Shown here: positions 28,788-37,153 of the stretch, piece by piece
Layout: the number at the start of each line of letters is the position of its first letter
Position numbering within the stretch: position 1 is the first letter of the stretch
Source of the DNA: JACDCA01 sp963810305
GTDB taxonomy: Bacteria > Acidobacteriota > Vicinamibacteria > Vicinamibacterales > 2-12-FULL-66-21
Assembly: GCA_963810305.1 (NCBI GenBank)
Contig: CAWEMY010000005.1
Coordinates: 372,001 to 436,000, forward strand
Direction: 5' to 3'
Length of the DNA: 64,000 nt
The notes under the pieces: generated by a model
What the model was told of the DNA's origin: nothing
Databases searched by the model: none
What the model saw: the letters and a program-made list of their open reading frames with translations, nothing else
Position numbers and translations under genes: made by a program

Positions 28788-29759
28788 TATTTATCGGCGG
28801 GGCTCCCCCGGCCCGCGACGATCTGCGCCCGCCACCAGTCGAGGAGGTCGGAGAGTGTCCGCTCGATCGGGATTTCGGCGCGCCAGCCTGTTTCGTTCTG
28901 GATCCTGGACGGATCACCGAGGACGAGTGGATTGTCGCTTGGCCGCATCCGCTCGGGATCCGTCTGCACCTCGACCCGAATCCGCGCCATGCCCAGCAGC
29001 ATCTCCAGCACGTCCCCCACGCGGTGCGCGACACCCGAGCAGACGTTATACGGGCGAGCGGGCCGCCCTTTTGAGGCGAGGATTTCGTACGCACGCACCG
29101 TATCGCGGACGTCGGTCAGATCGCGACGCGCATCCAGGTTGCCAACCCGAAGAACGGGTTCGCGGCGGCCCGCTTCGATCTCGGCGATCTGCCGGGCGAA
29201 GCTCGACGTCACGAACGACGAATCCTGGCCGGGGCCGGCATGATTGAAGGGGCGGGTGAGCACGACCGGTGCGGCGCTGCGCTGGCCGGCGAGTTCCTGC
29301 GCGAGTTTGCTGACGCCGTACGGATCCGAAGGACCGAGAGGATCCTCCTCAGTCAGCGGTCGGGTAGCCGGCCGGTATACGAGCGCCGACCCGGTAATGA
29401 CGACGACGCAGAGTGGATGGACACGCGTGACAGCTGCAAGGAGCTGGGAGGTCGCGAAGGCGTTGACCCGAAGCGCACGCGCGGCCTGCGTCCAGGAGGC
29501 GGCGACCTGAGCGAGCCCGGCGCAATGATAGATGACGGACGGGCGCGAGCGCCTTCAGCTCCCGCTCGACCGTCTCCGTGTCGAGCAGATCGACCGCGCT
29601 CCATTGGACACCGTCGAGTGCGGGCCTTTCACGCCTGCTTCTCGGGTTGGACCATGCGGCGACGACGTCGTGCGAACGCCGCAGCCGTTCGAGCAGATGG
29701 CGGCCGGCAAAACCGGCGGCGCCGGTAACCAGCGGAACGCCGGAGGCGTCAACCGTCAC
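28787..29759 (-). CDS. NAD-dependent sugar-nucleotide epimerase/reductase (Rmd/RmlD-like SDR), one frameshift
   Basis: Extended SDR enzyme, about 323 residues after correction. The Rossmann loop is VTGAAGFAGRHLLERL, the active-site Tyr-Lys is YGVSK, and RPFNHAGPGQDSSFVTSSFA with RQIAEIEAG closely follows GDP-4-keto-6-deoxymannose reductases. An extra base at 29540 (GCG CCC G TCC) splits it; correction gives SVIYHCAGLAQVAASW. Start GTG 29759 overlaps the rmlB stop by 11 bases. Since RmlB makes a dTDP-4-keto-6-deoxy sugar, the physiological substrate may be dTDP-linked although the sequence looks GDP-type. The operon continues into the prenol kinase gene. Confidence 0.8.
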
Positions 29760-30771
29760 GACGGGCTGCGCCGTACTGCGTGTCGTAGTAGGCACGGAAG
29801 GCGGGATCGCCATCCTTGATCGGGCGCCACCACCACTCGTTCTGTCGGTACCACTCGACCGTGGCCGCGAGTCCGGCATCGAACTCGATCCTCGGCGTCC
29901 AGCCGAGCCCTCGCAGCTTCGTGGTGTCGAGCGAGTAGCGCCGGTCGTGGCCCGGCCTGTCGGCGACGTGCCGGATCAGTGACTCGGGCTTGCCGGCAAG
30001 CTGCAGGATGCGGCGGGTGAGAGCGAGGTTCCTCACGTCGTTGCCGCCGCCGATGTTGTAGACCTCGCCGTTCTCGCCCGCGTCGATCAGCAAATCGACC
30101 GCGCGGCAATGATCTTCGACATGGAGCCAGTCGCGCTCGTTCAGACCGTCTCCGTAAAGCGGCACCTGGATATCGTCGATCGCATTGGTCACGAACAACG
30201 GGATCACTTTTTCGGGGAACTGGTAGGGGCCGTAATTGTTCGACGCCCGGGTGATGACCACCGGCACCTGGTACGTGGCCCAGTAGCTGTAGGCCAGCCG
30301 ATCCGCGCCGGCCTTGCTCGCTGAATACGGATTGCGCGGCTTCAGCTCGTCGCTCTCGCGGCTCGACCCGGTCGGCACGCTGCCGTAGACCTCGTCGGTC
30401 GATATCTGGATGAACCTGCGCAAGGCCTGCGCCTCGCGCGCCGCTTCGAGCAGCACGAACGTCCCGAAGACGTCGGTGGTGATGAACTCGCCGGCGCTGA
30501 GAATTGACCGGTCGACGTGCGTCTCGGCCGCGAAATGGACCACCACGTTCGACTGGCGGACGAGCGGGCCCGCCACCGCGGCATCCGCGACGTCTCCGTG
30601 GACGAAACGGTGCCGCGGATCGTCCATGACGTCGTGAAGGTTCTCGCGCCGTCCGGCGTAGGTCAGCTTGTCGAGCGTTGTCACCCGCCAGTCAGGATGG
30701 GCGGCCAGCGCGTAGCGGACGAAGTTCGACCCGATGAATCCGGCGCCACCGGTCACGAGCACTTCAACCAA
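29749..30771 (-). CDS. rmlB: dTDP-glucose 4,6-dehydratase
   Basis: Converts dTDP-glucose to dTDP-4-keto-6-deoxyglucose for deoxysugar synthesis. TGGAGFIGSNFVR is the NAD-binding loop; STDEVYGSVP carries the catalytic Thr-Asp-Glu; YSASKAGAD holds the Tyr-Lys pair; NNYGPYQFPEKVIPLF and GLNERDWLHVEDHCRA are diagnostic of RmlB. 340 residues. The gene lies 15 bases after lptD and overlaps the reductase gene, so the deoxysugar product is likely destined for surface polysaccharide. Confidence 0.95.
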   Translation of the reverse strand: MVEVLVTGGAGFIGSNFVRYALAAHPDWRVTTLDKLTYAGRRENLHDVMDDPRHRFVHGDVADAAVAGPLVRQSNVVVHFAAETHVDRSILSAGEFITTDVFGTFVLLEAAREAQALRRFIQISTDEVYGSVPTGSSRESDELKPRNPYSASKAGADRLAYSYWATYQVPVVITRASNNYGPYQFPEKVIPLFVTNAIDDIQVPLYGDGLNERDWLHVEDHCRAVDLLIDAGENGEVYNIGGGNDVRNLALTRRILQLAGKPESLIRHVADRPGHDRRYSLDTTKLRGLGWTPRIEFDAGLAATVEWYRQNEWWWRPIKDGDPAFRAYYDTQYGAARRDG

Positions 30772-30786
30772 TCGTCGTGCGCGCTC

Positions 30787-33102
30787 CTACCGCCGGTTTT
30801 GCTGGCCCGAGAGGGCGCCGAAAAAATTCGGCACGGCTCCGATGCCGGCGAGTGTGAAGGAGATGTTGAAGCGGCGGTCCTGCTGGATGCCGAAGCCGGC
30901 GTAGCTGCCGTCCAGGTTGAAGGTCTGCCATTCCATCGCGATGCCGCAGCACTGGGCGTTGTAGAACGCCATGTACCGCTGCTGCAGGAAGGCGTCGTTC
31001 TTCAAGTCGTAATTGAAGGAATACGTGCCGCCAAAGTTGTTCCGGGACGTGCGAAGGCTGACCGAGGCGTTGAGATAGTGGTTCGAGAGCGCCTCGCTGA
31101 AACTGGGGAGGTCCTCGATGAAGCGCCGCGTACTCCATCCGGCTTCCGCCTGCAGCACGTTGGAGCTGTTGAACGTTCCGCTCGCCGCGATCGTGCGGAT
31201 TGCCCCCACCTGACGGTCGTACTCGGTCCGGAAGTTCCCCTGGATGCCCAGCGTGGGCGCCGCTCGCGCGGTCAGCGCGATCGGGCCGAAGTTGGACGGG
31301 CTGGGGCTGCCCTGATCGAAACTCGATTGCAGCAGGCGATCGTACTGGGCGGCGCGGGCGTCAGTGTAGTACGACTGGTACACGCCGATGTTGAGAACCT
31401 CGCGGCTGCTTTCCTTTTTCGCATAGAAGCGGTTGGCGAGGCCGTAGGTATAGCGGGTGACATTGCCGATGATGAAATCGGTTCCGTCGAGTTTAACCAG
31501 CCGATCGAACTCATCGATCGCCGTGACTCGCTGAATCACCACCGTCGGCTCGATCACGTGTTTCCACTTCTCCGCGTATCCGCTGTTGGGTGTGTTGAAG
31601 ATCCGGTTGAACACCGGTCCGGTGATCCGCGATTGGAAGTCGATGTAGGACCGCCCGATGCTCTCAGGGATCTGCGCCCCTGCCGCATTGAGACTCTCGT
31701 TCCAGTACGTGCCCCGCCACGCGATCGACGAGTTCACCGTGAAGAACTGCCACCTGTTCAAGGGGATCCGCAGTGTAGGGTTGACGTCCAGCCGGGTAAC
31801 GCCCTGGTCGAAGAGCGTGATCTCCTGATCGACCCCCTTGCGGATGACCGTCACGTATTCGCCGGTCACGCCGAAGTACAGCGGACTCTTGCCGATCGGG
31901 CGCTCGCCGCGGGAGAGTGTGAATCGCGGCAGGTTGCCGTCCCGGGTGAGTCGATCCGGGCCGTCGAAAATCTCGCGCTGCTCGAGGGTCCCGTTCAACA
32001 CGTACTCGCGCCACGCGCCGCTGATATTGCCGCCGTAGCGGCGCGTCCGGTTCGTCGCGTGATACACGTTCTGCTGGTTGCGCTGCTGCGATTCGATGCT
32101 GGAGAAATAGTCCGTGTAGGCCCGCGCGCGGAATCCGCCGCCGAGGTTCTGCACCAGATCCCCGTTGATCGTGTAGCTCGTTATCGGGGTTGAGGTGACC
32201 GGCACTCCGTTGTTGACCGTCGTGATCGATTTTTCGTTCAACCAGTAGAATCGCGCGTTCCCCTGCGATCCGGGACTCATCATGTAACGATAGCGCGCGC
32301 CTGCCCCCTGACCGGTCTTCGTGAACCAGTCGTGCACGAACATGACGTCGTGGCTTCGGCCGAGCGCCCAGAAGAAGCCGTTGCTCAACTTTTGCCCCGC
32401 GTGGGTTGCGGTGCCGTAGGTCGGGAGGATAAAGCCGGTCGCCCGATCATCTTCCTGCATCGGATAGTAAAAGACCGGCAGGTAGATGAGCGGCACGCCT
32501 TTCACCCTGAAGATGGCGTTGGTCAAAAGAACGTAATCGTCCAGATTGAGCGTCAACGTTCCGGAAGATACTTCCCAGCGCGGCTCCGGCTGGACGCAGG
32601 CAGTGAACCCGCCCCGGACGATCTTGTATTTCGTCGGCCCGACCTTGTGCAGCTCGTCGCCCCAGAAAAAGGCATACGGTTCCTGCTCGCCCGCCGACTG
32701 CGCGGGCGTTCCCTGTCGCATGATCGCGGTGCCCGATGCGTTGTAGAACGTCCCCGTCCGCGTTTTCGTGTTGAATTCAACGCGCTCGGCAGAGATGCGG
32801 TTGCTGCCGGATACGAACACGACGTGACCGTCAGCGACGACGCGACCGTCCGCGCGGAACATCTCGACCTTGTCGGCAAACAGTTGAAGCTCGTCACAGT
32901 CGATCTGGACGGGCTGTTCCACACTGCCGGTGAGCATGAGATGGTTCGGCGCCACCTGGGCGAGCGTCGAGTGGCGCATCTGCTCGAGGTTGCAGCCGGC
33001 GAGTTGTGCCTGACTCTGCGCCGAAGCCGGGGCCGCGCCGACGTGTGACAGGACGATCGCGACGAACACGATCCAGGGGCAATTCCTCAAAAATGTTTTC
33101 AT
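30787..33102 (-). CDS. lptD: LPS-assembly outer membrane protein LptD
   Basis: A signal peptide (KTFLRNCPWIVFVAIVLSHV, cleaved after ASAQ) is followed by an OstA/LptA-like jellyroll domain (residues about 55-150: QIDCDELQLFADKVEMFR, ADGHVVFVSG, RISAERVEFN) and a long beta-barrel C-terminal domain. FYYPMQEDDRATGFILPTYG is a conserved LptD block. About 771 residues. ATG 33102 was preferred over 33126 because the signal peptide begins there. It inserts lipopolysaccharide in the outer leaflet, which is direct evidence for an LPS outer membrane. It is upstream of rmlB in a presumed envelope operon. Confidence 0.9.
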   Translation of the reverse strand: MKTFLRNCPWIVFVAIVLSHVGAAPASAQSQAQLAGCNLEQMRHSTLAQVAPNHLMLTGSVEQPVQIDCDELQLFADKVEMFRADGRVVADGHVVFVSGSNRISAERVEFNTKTRTGTFYNASGTAIMRQGTPAQSAGEQEPYAFFWGDELHKVGPTKYKIVRGGFTACVQPEPRWEVSSGTLTLNLDDYVLLTNAIFRVKGVPLIYLPVFYYPMQEDDRATGFILPTYGTATHAGQKLSNGFFWALGRSHDVMFVHDWFTKTGQGAGARYRYMMSPGSQGNARFYWLNEKSITTVNNGVPVTSTPITSYTINGDLVQNLGGGFRARAYTDYFSSIESQQRNQQNVYHATNRTRRYGGNISGAWREYVLNGTLEQREIFDGPDRLTRDGNLPRFTLSRGERPIGKSPLYFGVTGEYVTVIRKGVDQEITLFDQGVTRLDVNPTLRIPLNRWQFFTVNSSIAWRGTYWNESLNAAGAQIPESIGRSYIDFQSRITGPVFNRIFNTPNSGYAEKWKHVIEPTVVIQRVTAIDEFDRLVKLDGTDFIIGNVTRYTYGLANRFYAKKESSREVLNIGVYQSYYTDARAAQYDRLLQSSFDQGSPSPSNFGPIALTARAAPTLGIQGNFRTEYDRQVGAIRTIAASGTFNSSNVLQAEAGWSTRRFIEDLPSFSEALSNHYLNASVSLRTSRNNFGGTYSFNYDLKNDAFLQQRYMAFYNAQCCGIAMEWQTFNLDGSYAGFGIQQDRRFNISFTLAGIGAVPNFFGALSGQQNRR

Positions 33103-33205
33103 GCCGCGGATGAGCACGGATGGCACCCGCCTTCGCTCTTCGAGCTACGGCGAGGTCGCGCCGAAGTTCGCCGTAACATTGTCTGCGAACGGAGGCGGAG
33201 GTGGC

Positions 33206-34415
33206 TCAGCGAAGAATACCACGCAGGGGACCGACGAGGAATATCGAGCCGGCAATGACAATGCGACGTGAGAGGCTGCGCGCGAGCGCCAACGCCTGCT
33301 CGGGATCCGGTTCGACATGGACCGTGGAGGGGACGCCGACCGACCGTGCGATTTGCGCCAGCTCCTCTGCCCGAGCCGCCCTCGCACCCGTCGCCGTCGT
33401 GCAGACGATGGCGGACGTCACCGGGGTGAGCTCGGTCAGCATCCCCGCGGCATCCTTGTCAGCCATGGCGCCAAACACAAGGGCGGCATCCGTCCAGCCG
33501 GCGTCCCTCAGGTGCTCGGCCAATGCGCGGGCGCCGGCCGGGTTGTGCGCTGCGTCGAGCAGGAACTCATACGCTCCGTCGCTCAGCAGTTCGAGCCGCG
33601 CTGGCCACTGGACGTTCTCGATCCCGTAGCGCAGCGCCTCCTCCGGGACGTCAATGCCGCGTGCCTTCAGCACATCGGCGAGACCCACCATGACGCGGAT
33701 GTTGTCCCGCTGGTGACGGCCCTGAAGCGCCGGCCTCACGCCGGGCACGTCGCGTCCGCTGGAGACCGCGGCGTTATTTTCCGCGGCCGTCCGTGAGGAT
33801 CTCGCGTTCAGCCTCGGGGGCCAACGGACCGACCACGAGCGGGACGTCTGGCTTGATGATCCCCGCCTTCTCGCGCGCGATGGCTGCCAGCGTTCCGCCG
33901 AGCAGCGCCTGATGATCGAGGTCAATCGACGTGATGGCGGTCGCCGCAGGCTCGATGACGTTGGTGGCGTCGAGGCGTCCCCCCAGGCCGGTCTCGATCA
34001 CGGCAATTCGGACCGCCTGGGATTGGAACAGGACGAACGCCGCCGCCGTCGCACACTCGAAAAACGTTGGGGAGAACCCGGGGTTCGCTTCCTGCAGATG
34101 AAATACGCCGTTCCGTACTCGTGTCACCGCCGTCGCGAGTGACGAGGTGTCGACCGAAGCGCCTTCGATGACGAATCGCTCCTCGAGCCGCTCCAGATGC
34201 GGCGACGTATATCGGGCCGACCGATGCCCGGCTCGATGAAGCGCGGTCTCGAGCATCGCGGTGACGGAGCCTTTGCCGTTGGTGCCGGCTATATGGACGG
34301 AAAGAAAACTCTGCTCAGGGTTGCCGAGCGCGGCGACCAGCCTCGTCATGTTCTCGAGGCCGAACTTCATACCGAGCCGCTCGAGGCTCAGCAGCCAGTC
34401 GATCGGGTCAGTCAA
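33206..34415 (-). CDS. folC: Folylpolyglutamate synthase/dihydrofolate synthase, one frameshift
   Basis: Mur-ligase-like ATPase that adds glutamate to folates. SVHIAGTNGKGSVTAML is the P-loop, ETGLGGRLDATN and SIDLDHQALLGGTLAAIAREK the central motifs, and LLDAAHNPAGARALAEHL the C-terminal one. An extra base at 33788 (GAC G GCC) stops the first frame at a TAA; after correction it reads LTDAAENNAAVSSGRD. About 403 residues in total. Start TTG 34415 overlaps accD by 8 bases. accD-folC is a widespread gene order. Confidence 0.93.
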
Positions 34416-35247
34416 CGGAGAAGTCGAGCAGCCGGCCCATCGTGTCCTTCATTTCGCGGCGATCGACGATCATATCGAGCATCCCGCGCTCGAGCAGAAA
34501 CTCACTCCGTTGAAACCCTTCGGGCAGCTTCTGGCGGATCGTCTGCTCGATCACCCGCGGGCCGGCGAACCCGATCAAGGCCCTGGGCTCAGCGATGTTG
34601 ACGTCTCCCAGCATGGCAAAGCTCGCGGTGACCCCGCCGGTTGTCGGATCGGTCAGAACAGACAGGTAGGGAAGCCGTGCGCGATCGAGCCGGGCCAGCG
34701 CCGCGCTGATCTTGGCCATCTGCATCAGCGACAATGCTCCCTCCATCATCCGCGCGCCGCCGGAGGAGGAGACGATCACCACCGGGAGCCGCTGCGCGAT
34801 CGCCCGCTCGATCGCGCGCGTGATTTTCTCCCCGACGACCACGCCCATGCTGCCGCCGATGAACCCGTACTCCATGGCCGCGACGGAACACCGCTTCTGG
34901 TGAATTTCCCCCGTCGCGGTAATCACCGCGTCGTTCATTCCGGTCGCGGCGATGGTCGTTTCGAGCCGCTTGCGATACGGCTTCGTGTCGCTGAACTGAA
35001 GAGGGTCAGTCGATTGCAGCCCGCGATCGTGCTCTTCCCAGGCGCCGTCGAACAGCATCGCCAGGCGTTCGGCTGCGGTCATCCGGAAGTGGTGTGCGCA
35101 CTTGGTGCACACGCTGAGACTCGCGGCGAGATCCTTGTTGTAGATGATCTGGGAACAGGACGGGCATTTGACCCACAGCCCTTCCGGCACGCGGCTCTTG
35201 TCCGCCGGGGGCTCCATGGGTTTCTTCGGCTTTTTGAACCAGGACAT
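34408..35247 (-). CDS. accD: Acetyl-CoA carboxylase carboxyltransferase subunit beta
   Basis: Forms the carboxyltransferase with AccA for malonyl-CoA synthesis. The N-terminal zinc ribbon has CPSC and CTKC pairs; the catalytic crotonase-fold part has SSSGGARMMEGALSLMQMAK and SVLTDPTTGGVTASFAMLGD, and ends with QTIRQKLPEGFQRSEFLLE. 279 residues. folC overlaps its stop. Its start lies 14 bases from the left arm of the inverted TAACTCC repeat. Confidence 0.96.
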   Translation of the reverse strand: MSWFKKPKKPMEPPADKSRVPEGLWVKCPSCSQIIYNKDLAASLSVCTKCAHHFRMTAAERLAMLFDGAWEEHDRGLQSTDPLQFSDTKPYRKRLETTIAATGMNDAVITATGEIHQKRCSVAAMEYGFIGGSMGVVVGEKITRAIERAIAQRLPVVIVSSSGGARMMEGALSLMQMAKISAALARLDRARLPYLSVLTDPTTGGVTASFAMLGDVNIAEPRALIGFAGPRVIEQTIRQKLPEGFQRSEFLLERGMLDMIVDRREMKDTMGRLLDFSVD

Positions 35248-35260
35248 TCAGTTCGAGCTT

Positions 35261-35353
35261 ACAACCCCTAACTCCTAACGCCTAACTCCTAAACAGGAAC
35301 CAGAGAGTTCTGTGAACTCCTTTAGGTGTTAGGAGTTAGAGGTTTGGAGTTGT
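35261..35353. repeat. TAACTCC heptamer repeat as a 33-bp imperfect inverted repeat
   Basis: Arms at 35261-35293 and 35321-35353 match at 27 of 33 positions; the loop holds a further small hairpin GAGTTC-TGT-GAACTC. The right arm touches the stop codon of the deoxynucleoside kinase gene, so it may terminate that transcript before accD. The unit is the same as at 1172-1250. Confidence 0.9.
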
Positions 35354-35994
35354 CAATTCCCTACCCTTGGAACGTAGTACCTCGTGCCCTTCCCCATCGA
35401 CCGCAACTGCCGCTCGAGGTCGACAACCGCCTCATCCCCCCATGACAGATCGAAGTGTGAGGTCTCGACCACCAGGAGCGGAGTCGCCGTGTAGTGGAAG
35501 AAAAAGTGGTTGTACGCCTCGTTCAATTCCTGCAGGTATTCGTCATCCAGGTGAGGGAAGTCGGTGATCGTGCGTTCCAGTTCGCGCAGTCGCTTGCGGA
35601 GAAGCTCGATCGGGCTCTGAAGGTAGACGACCAGATCCGGGGCAGGGATGTCCTGCACAAGCAGCTCGTAGAGCCGCTGATAGATGAAGAGCTCGTTGTC
35701 GTCCAGGTTCAGATACGCGTAGATCTTGTCCCGCTCGAACAGATAATCACAGACGGTCACCTGGCTGAAGAGATCGCTCTGGCGAAGGGCGGCCTGCTGC
35801 CGGTGCCGCGACAGCGTGAAGAACAGCTGCGCCTGAAAGGCCGCTCCGGGACGCTCGGCATGGAAGTCCGCCAGAAAGGGATTATCGACCTCGTCCAGCA
35901 CGACTGCCGCGTCGAGCCGCGCGGCGAGACGATCGGCGAGCACGGATTTTCCGAGACCGACAGCGCCCTCGATCGCAATGTAGCGGAAGTCCAA
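35353..35994 (-). CDS. Deoxyribonucleoside kinase (dNK/dGK family)
   Basis: Salvage kinase that phosphorylates deoxyadenosine or deoxyguanosine. The P-loop is EGAVGLGKS (residues about 9-17); the DYLFERDKIYAYLNL block holds the catalytic Glu-Arg of the lid side; LVVYLQSPIELLRKRLRERE-like sequence (here RLRELERTI) is the lid. 213 residues. Start is TTG 35994, with a TATAAC box 11 bases upstream. It is divergent from the MenC-like gene with only 27 bases between starts. Which nucleoside is preferred cannot be told. Confidence 0.88.
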   Translation of the reverse strand: MDFRYIAIEGAVGLGKSVLADRLAARLDAAVVLDEVDNPFLADFHAERPGAAFQAQLFFTLSRHRQQAALRQSDLFSQVTVCDYLFERDKIYAYLNLDDNELFIYQRLYELLVQDIPAPDLVVYLQSPIELLRKRLRELERTITDFPHLDDEYLQELNEAYNHFFFHYTATPLLVVETSHFDLSWGDEAVVDLERQLRSMGKGTRYYVPRVGN

Positions 35995-36021
35995 GACTGG
36001 GCCTTGTTATAGCATTGTCCG

Positions 36022-37146
36022 GTGCGGATCGAGCGGATGGAGCTGCGGCTGCTGCGTCTTCCGCTCGTGAGGTTTTTCGAGACGAGCTTCGGTCGAGTGT
36101 ACGACCGGTTTTTCGTGCTGGTAACCCTCGAGGGAGATGGCGTCACCGGGGTCGGCGAATGCGTTGCCGACAGCAATCCGTTTTACAGCCCGGAAACCAC
36201 CCGCACCGCATGGCACATCATCAGTGAGTTCATCGCGCCGCTGGTGCTCGGGCGCGACTTTCCGCACCCCCGTGACCTGTTTCCCGCCCTGGCCGGCATT
36301 CGCGGCCACAACATGGCGAAAGCCGGCGTCGAGATGGCATTCTGGGACCTGTTTGCCAGGCAGCAGTCCCAACCGCTCTGCAAGGTGCTCGGGGGATCGG
36401 ACCACCTGATCGAGACCGGCATTGCGTCCGGCGTTTCCATCGGCATCCAGAATTCTCTCGACGAACTGGCCGAGCGGGTGGAAGTCGAGCTCGCCGCCGG
36501 CTACCGGCGGATCAAAATCAAGGTGAAGCCAGGTTGGGATATTGCCGCGGTAGAAATGGTGCGGGCGCGATTCGGGAACATTCCGCTGATGGTTGACGCC
36601 AACGCCGCCTATGGACTGAAGGATGCAGACACTCTGGCGTCGCTGGACCGCTTCGAACTGATGATGATCGAGCAGCCCCTCGACTACGACGACCTGCGCG
36701 ATCATGCGCGACTGCAGCAGAGGATTCGTACGCCGATCTGCCTCGATGAGTCATTGCATACCGTGAAGATTGCCGAGGAGGCGATCGAGACCGGGGCATG
36801 CCGCGTGATCAACATCAAGCCCGGACGGGTCGGCGGTCATCGCGAGTCGATTCGAATGCACGACCGAGCGGCGCGCCACGCCGTCCCGGTGTGGCACGGG
36901 GGGATGCTCGAGAGCGGCATCGGACGCGCTCACAACATTCACCTCTCGACGCTGCCCAACTTCACGCTGCCCGGCGACGTCGCTGCCAGCCGGCGCTACT
37001 ACTCGCCCGATCTGGTCGATCCGGAGATCGAGGTACGTGCCGACGGCACCGTGGCGGTGCCCACCGGGCCCGGCATCGGCGTCACGATCGTCCAGGACCG
37101 GATTGACGCAGCGACTGAGGAGAGACTCGAGCTACGTTCCACGTAA
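36022..37146 (+). CDS. menC: o-Succinylbenzoate synthase-like enolase-superfamily protein
   Basis: 374 residues. Muconate-lactonising-type barrel with the KIKVKPG (KxK) acid-base lysines, the metal ligands VDANAAY, IEQPL and CLDES, and the C-terminal lysine in INIKPGRVGG. WHGGMLESGIGRAHNI is characteristic of the MenC type 2/N-acylamino acid racemase group. It would dehydrate SHCHC to o-succinylbenzoate in menaquinone synthesis; a racemase role is possible since no other men genes are here. Start GTG 36022. The HEAT/cyclophilin gene starts 7 bases after its stop. Confidence 0.85.
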   Translation: MRIERMELRLLRLPLVRFFETSFGRVYDRFFVLVTLEGDGVTGVGECVADSNPFYSPETTRTAWHIISEFIAPLVLGRDFPHPRDLFPALAGIRGHNMAKAGVEMAFWDLFARQQSQPLCKVLGGSDHLIETGIASGVSIGIQNSLDELAERVEVELAAGYRRIKIKVKPGWDIAAVEMVRARFGNIPLMVDANAAYGLKDADTLASLDRFELMMIEQPLDYDDLRDHARLQQRIRTPICLDESLHTVKIAEEAIETGACRVINIKPGRVGGHRESIRMHDRAARHAVPVWHGGMLESGIGRAHNIHLSTLPNFTLPGDVAASRRYYSPDLVDPEIEVRADGTVAVPTGPGIGVTIVQDRIDAATEERLELRST

Positions 37147-37153
37147 TGAATCC

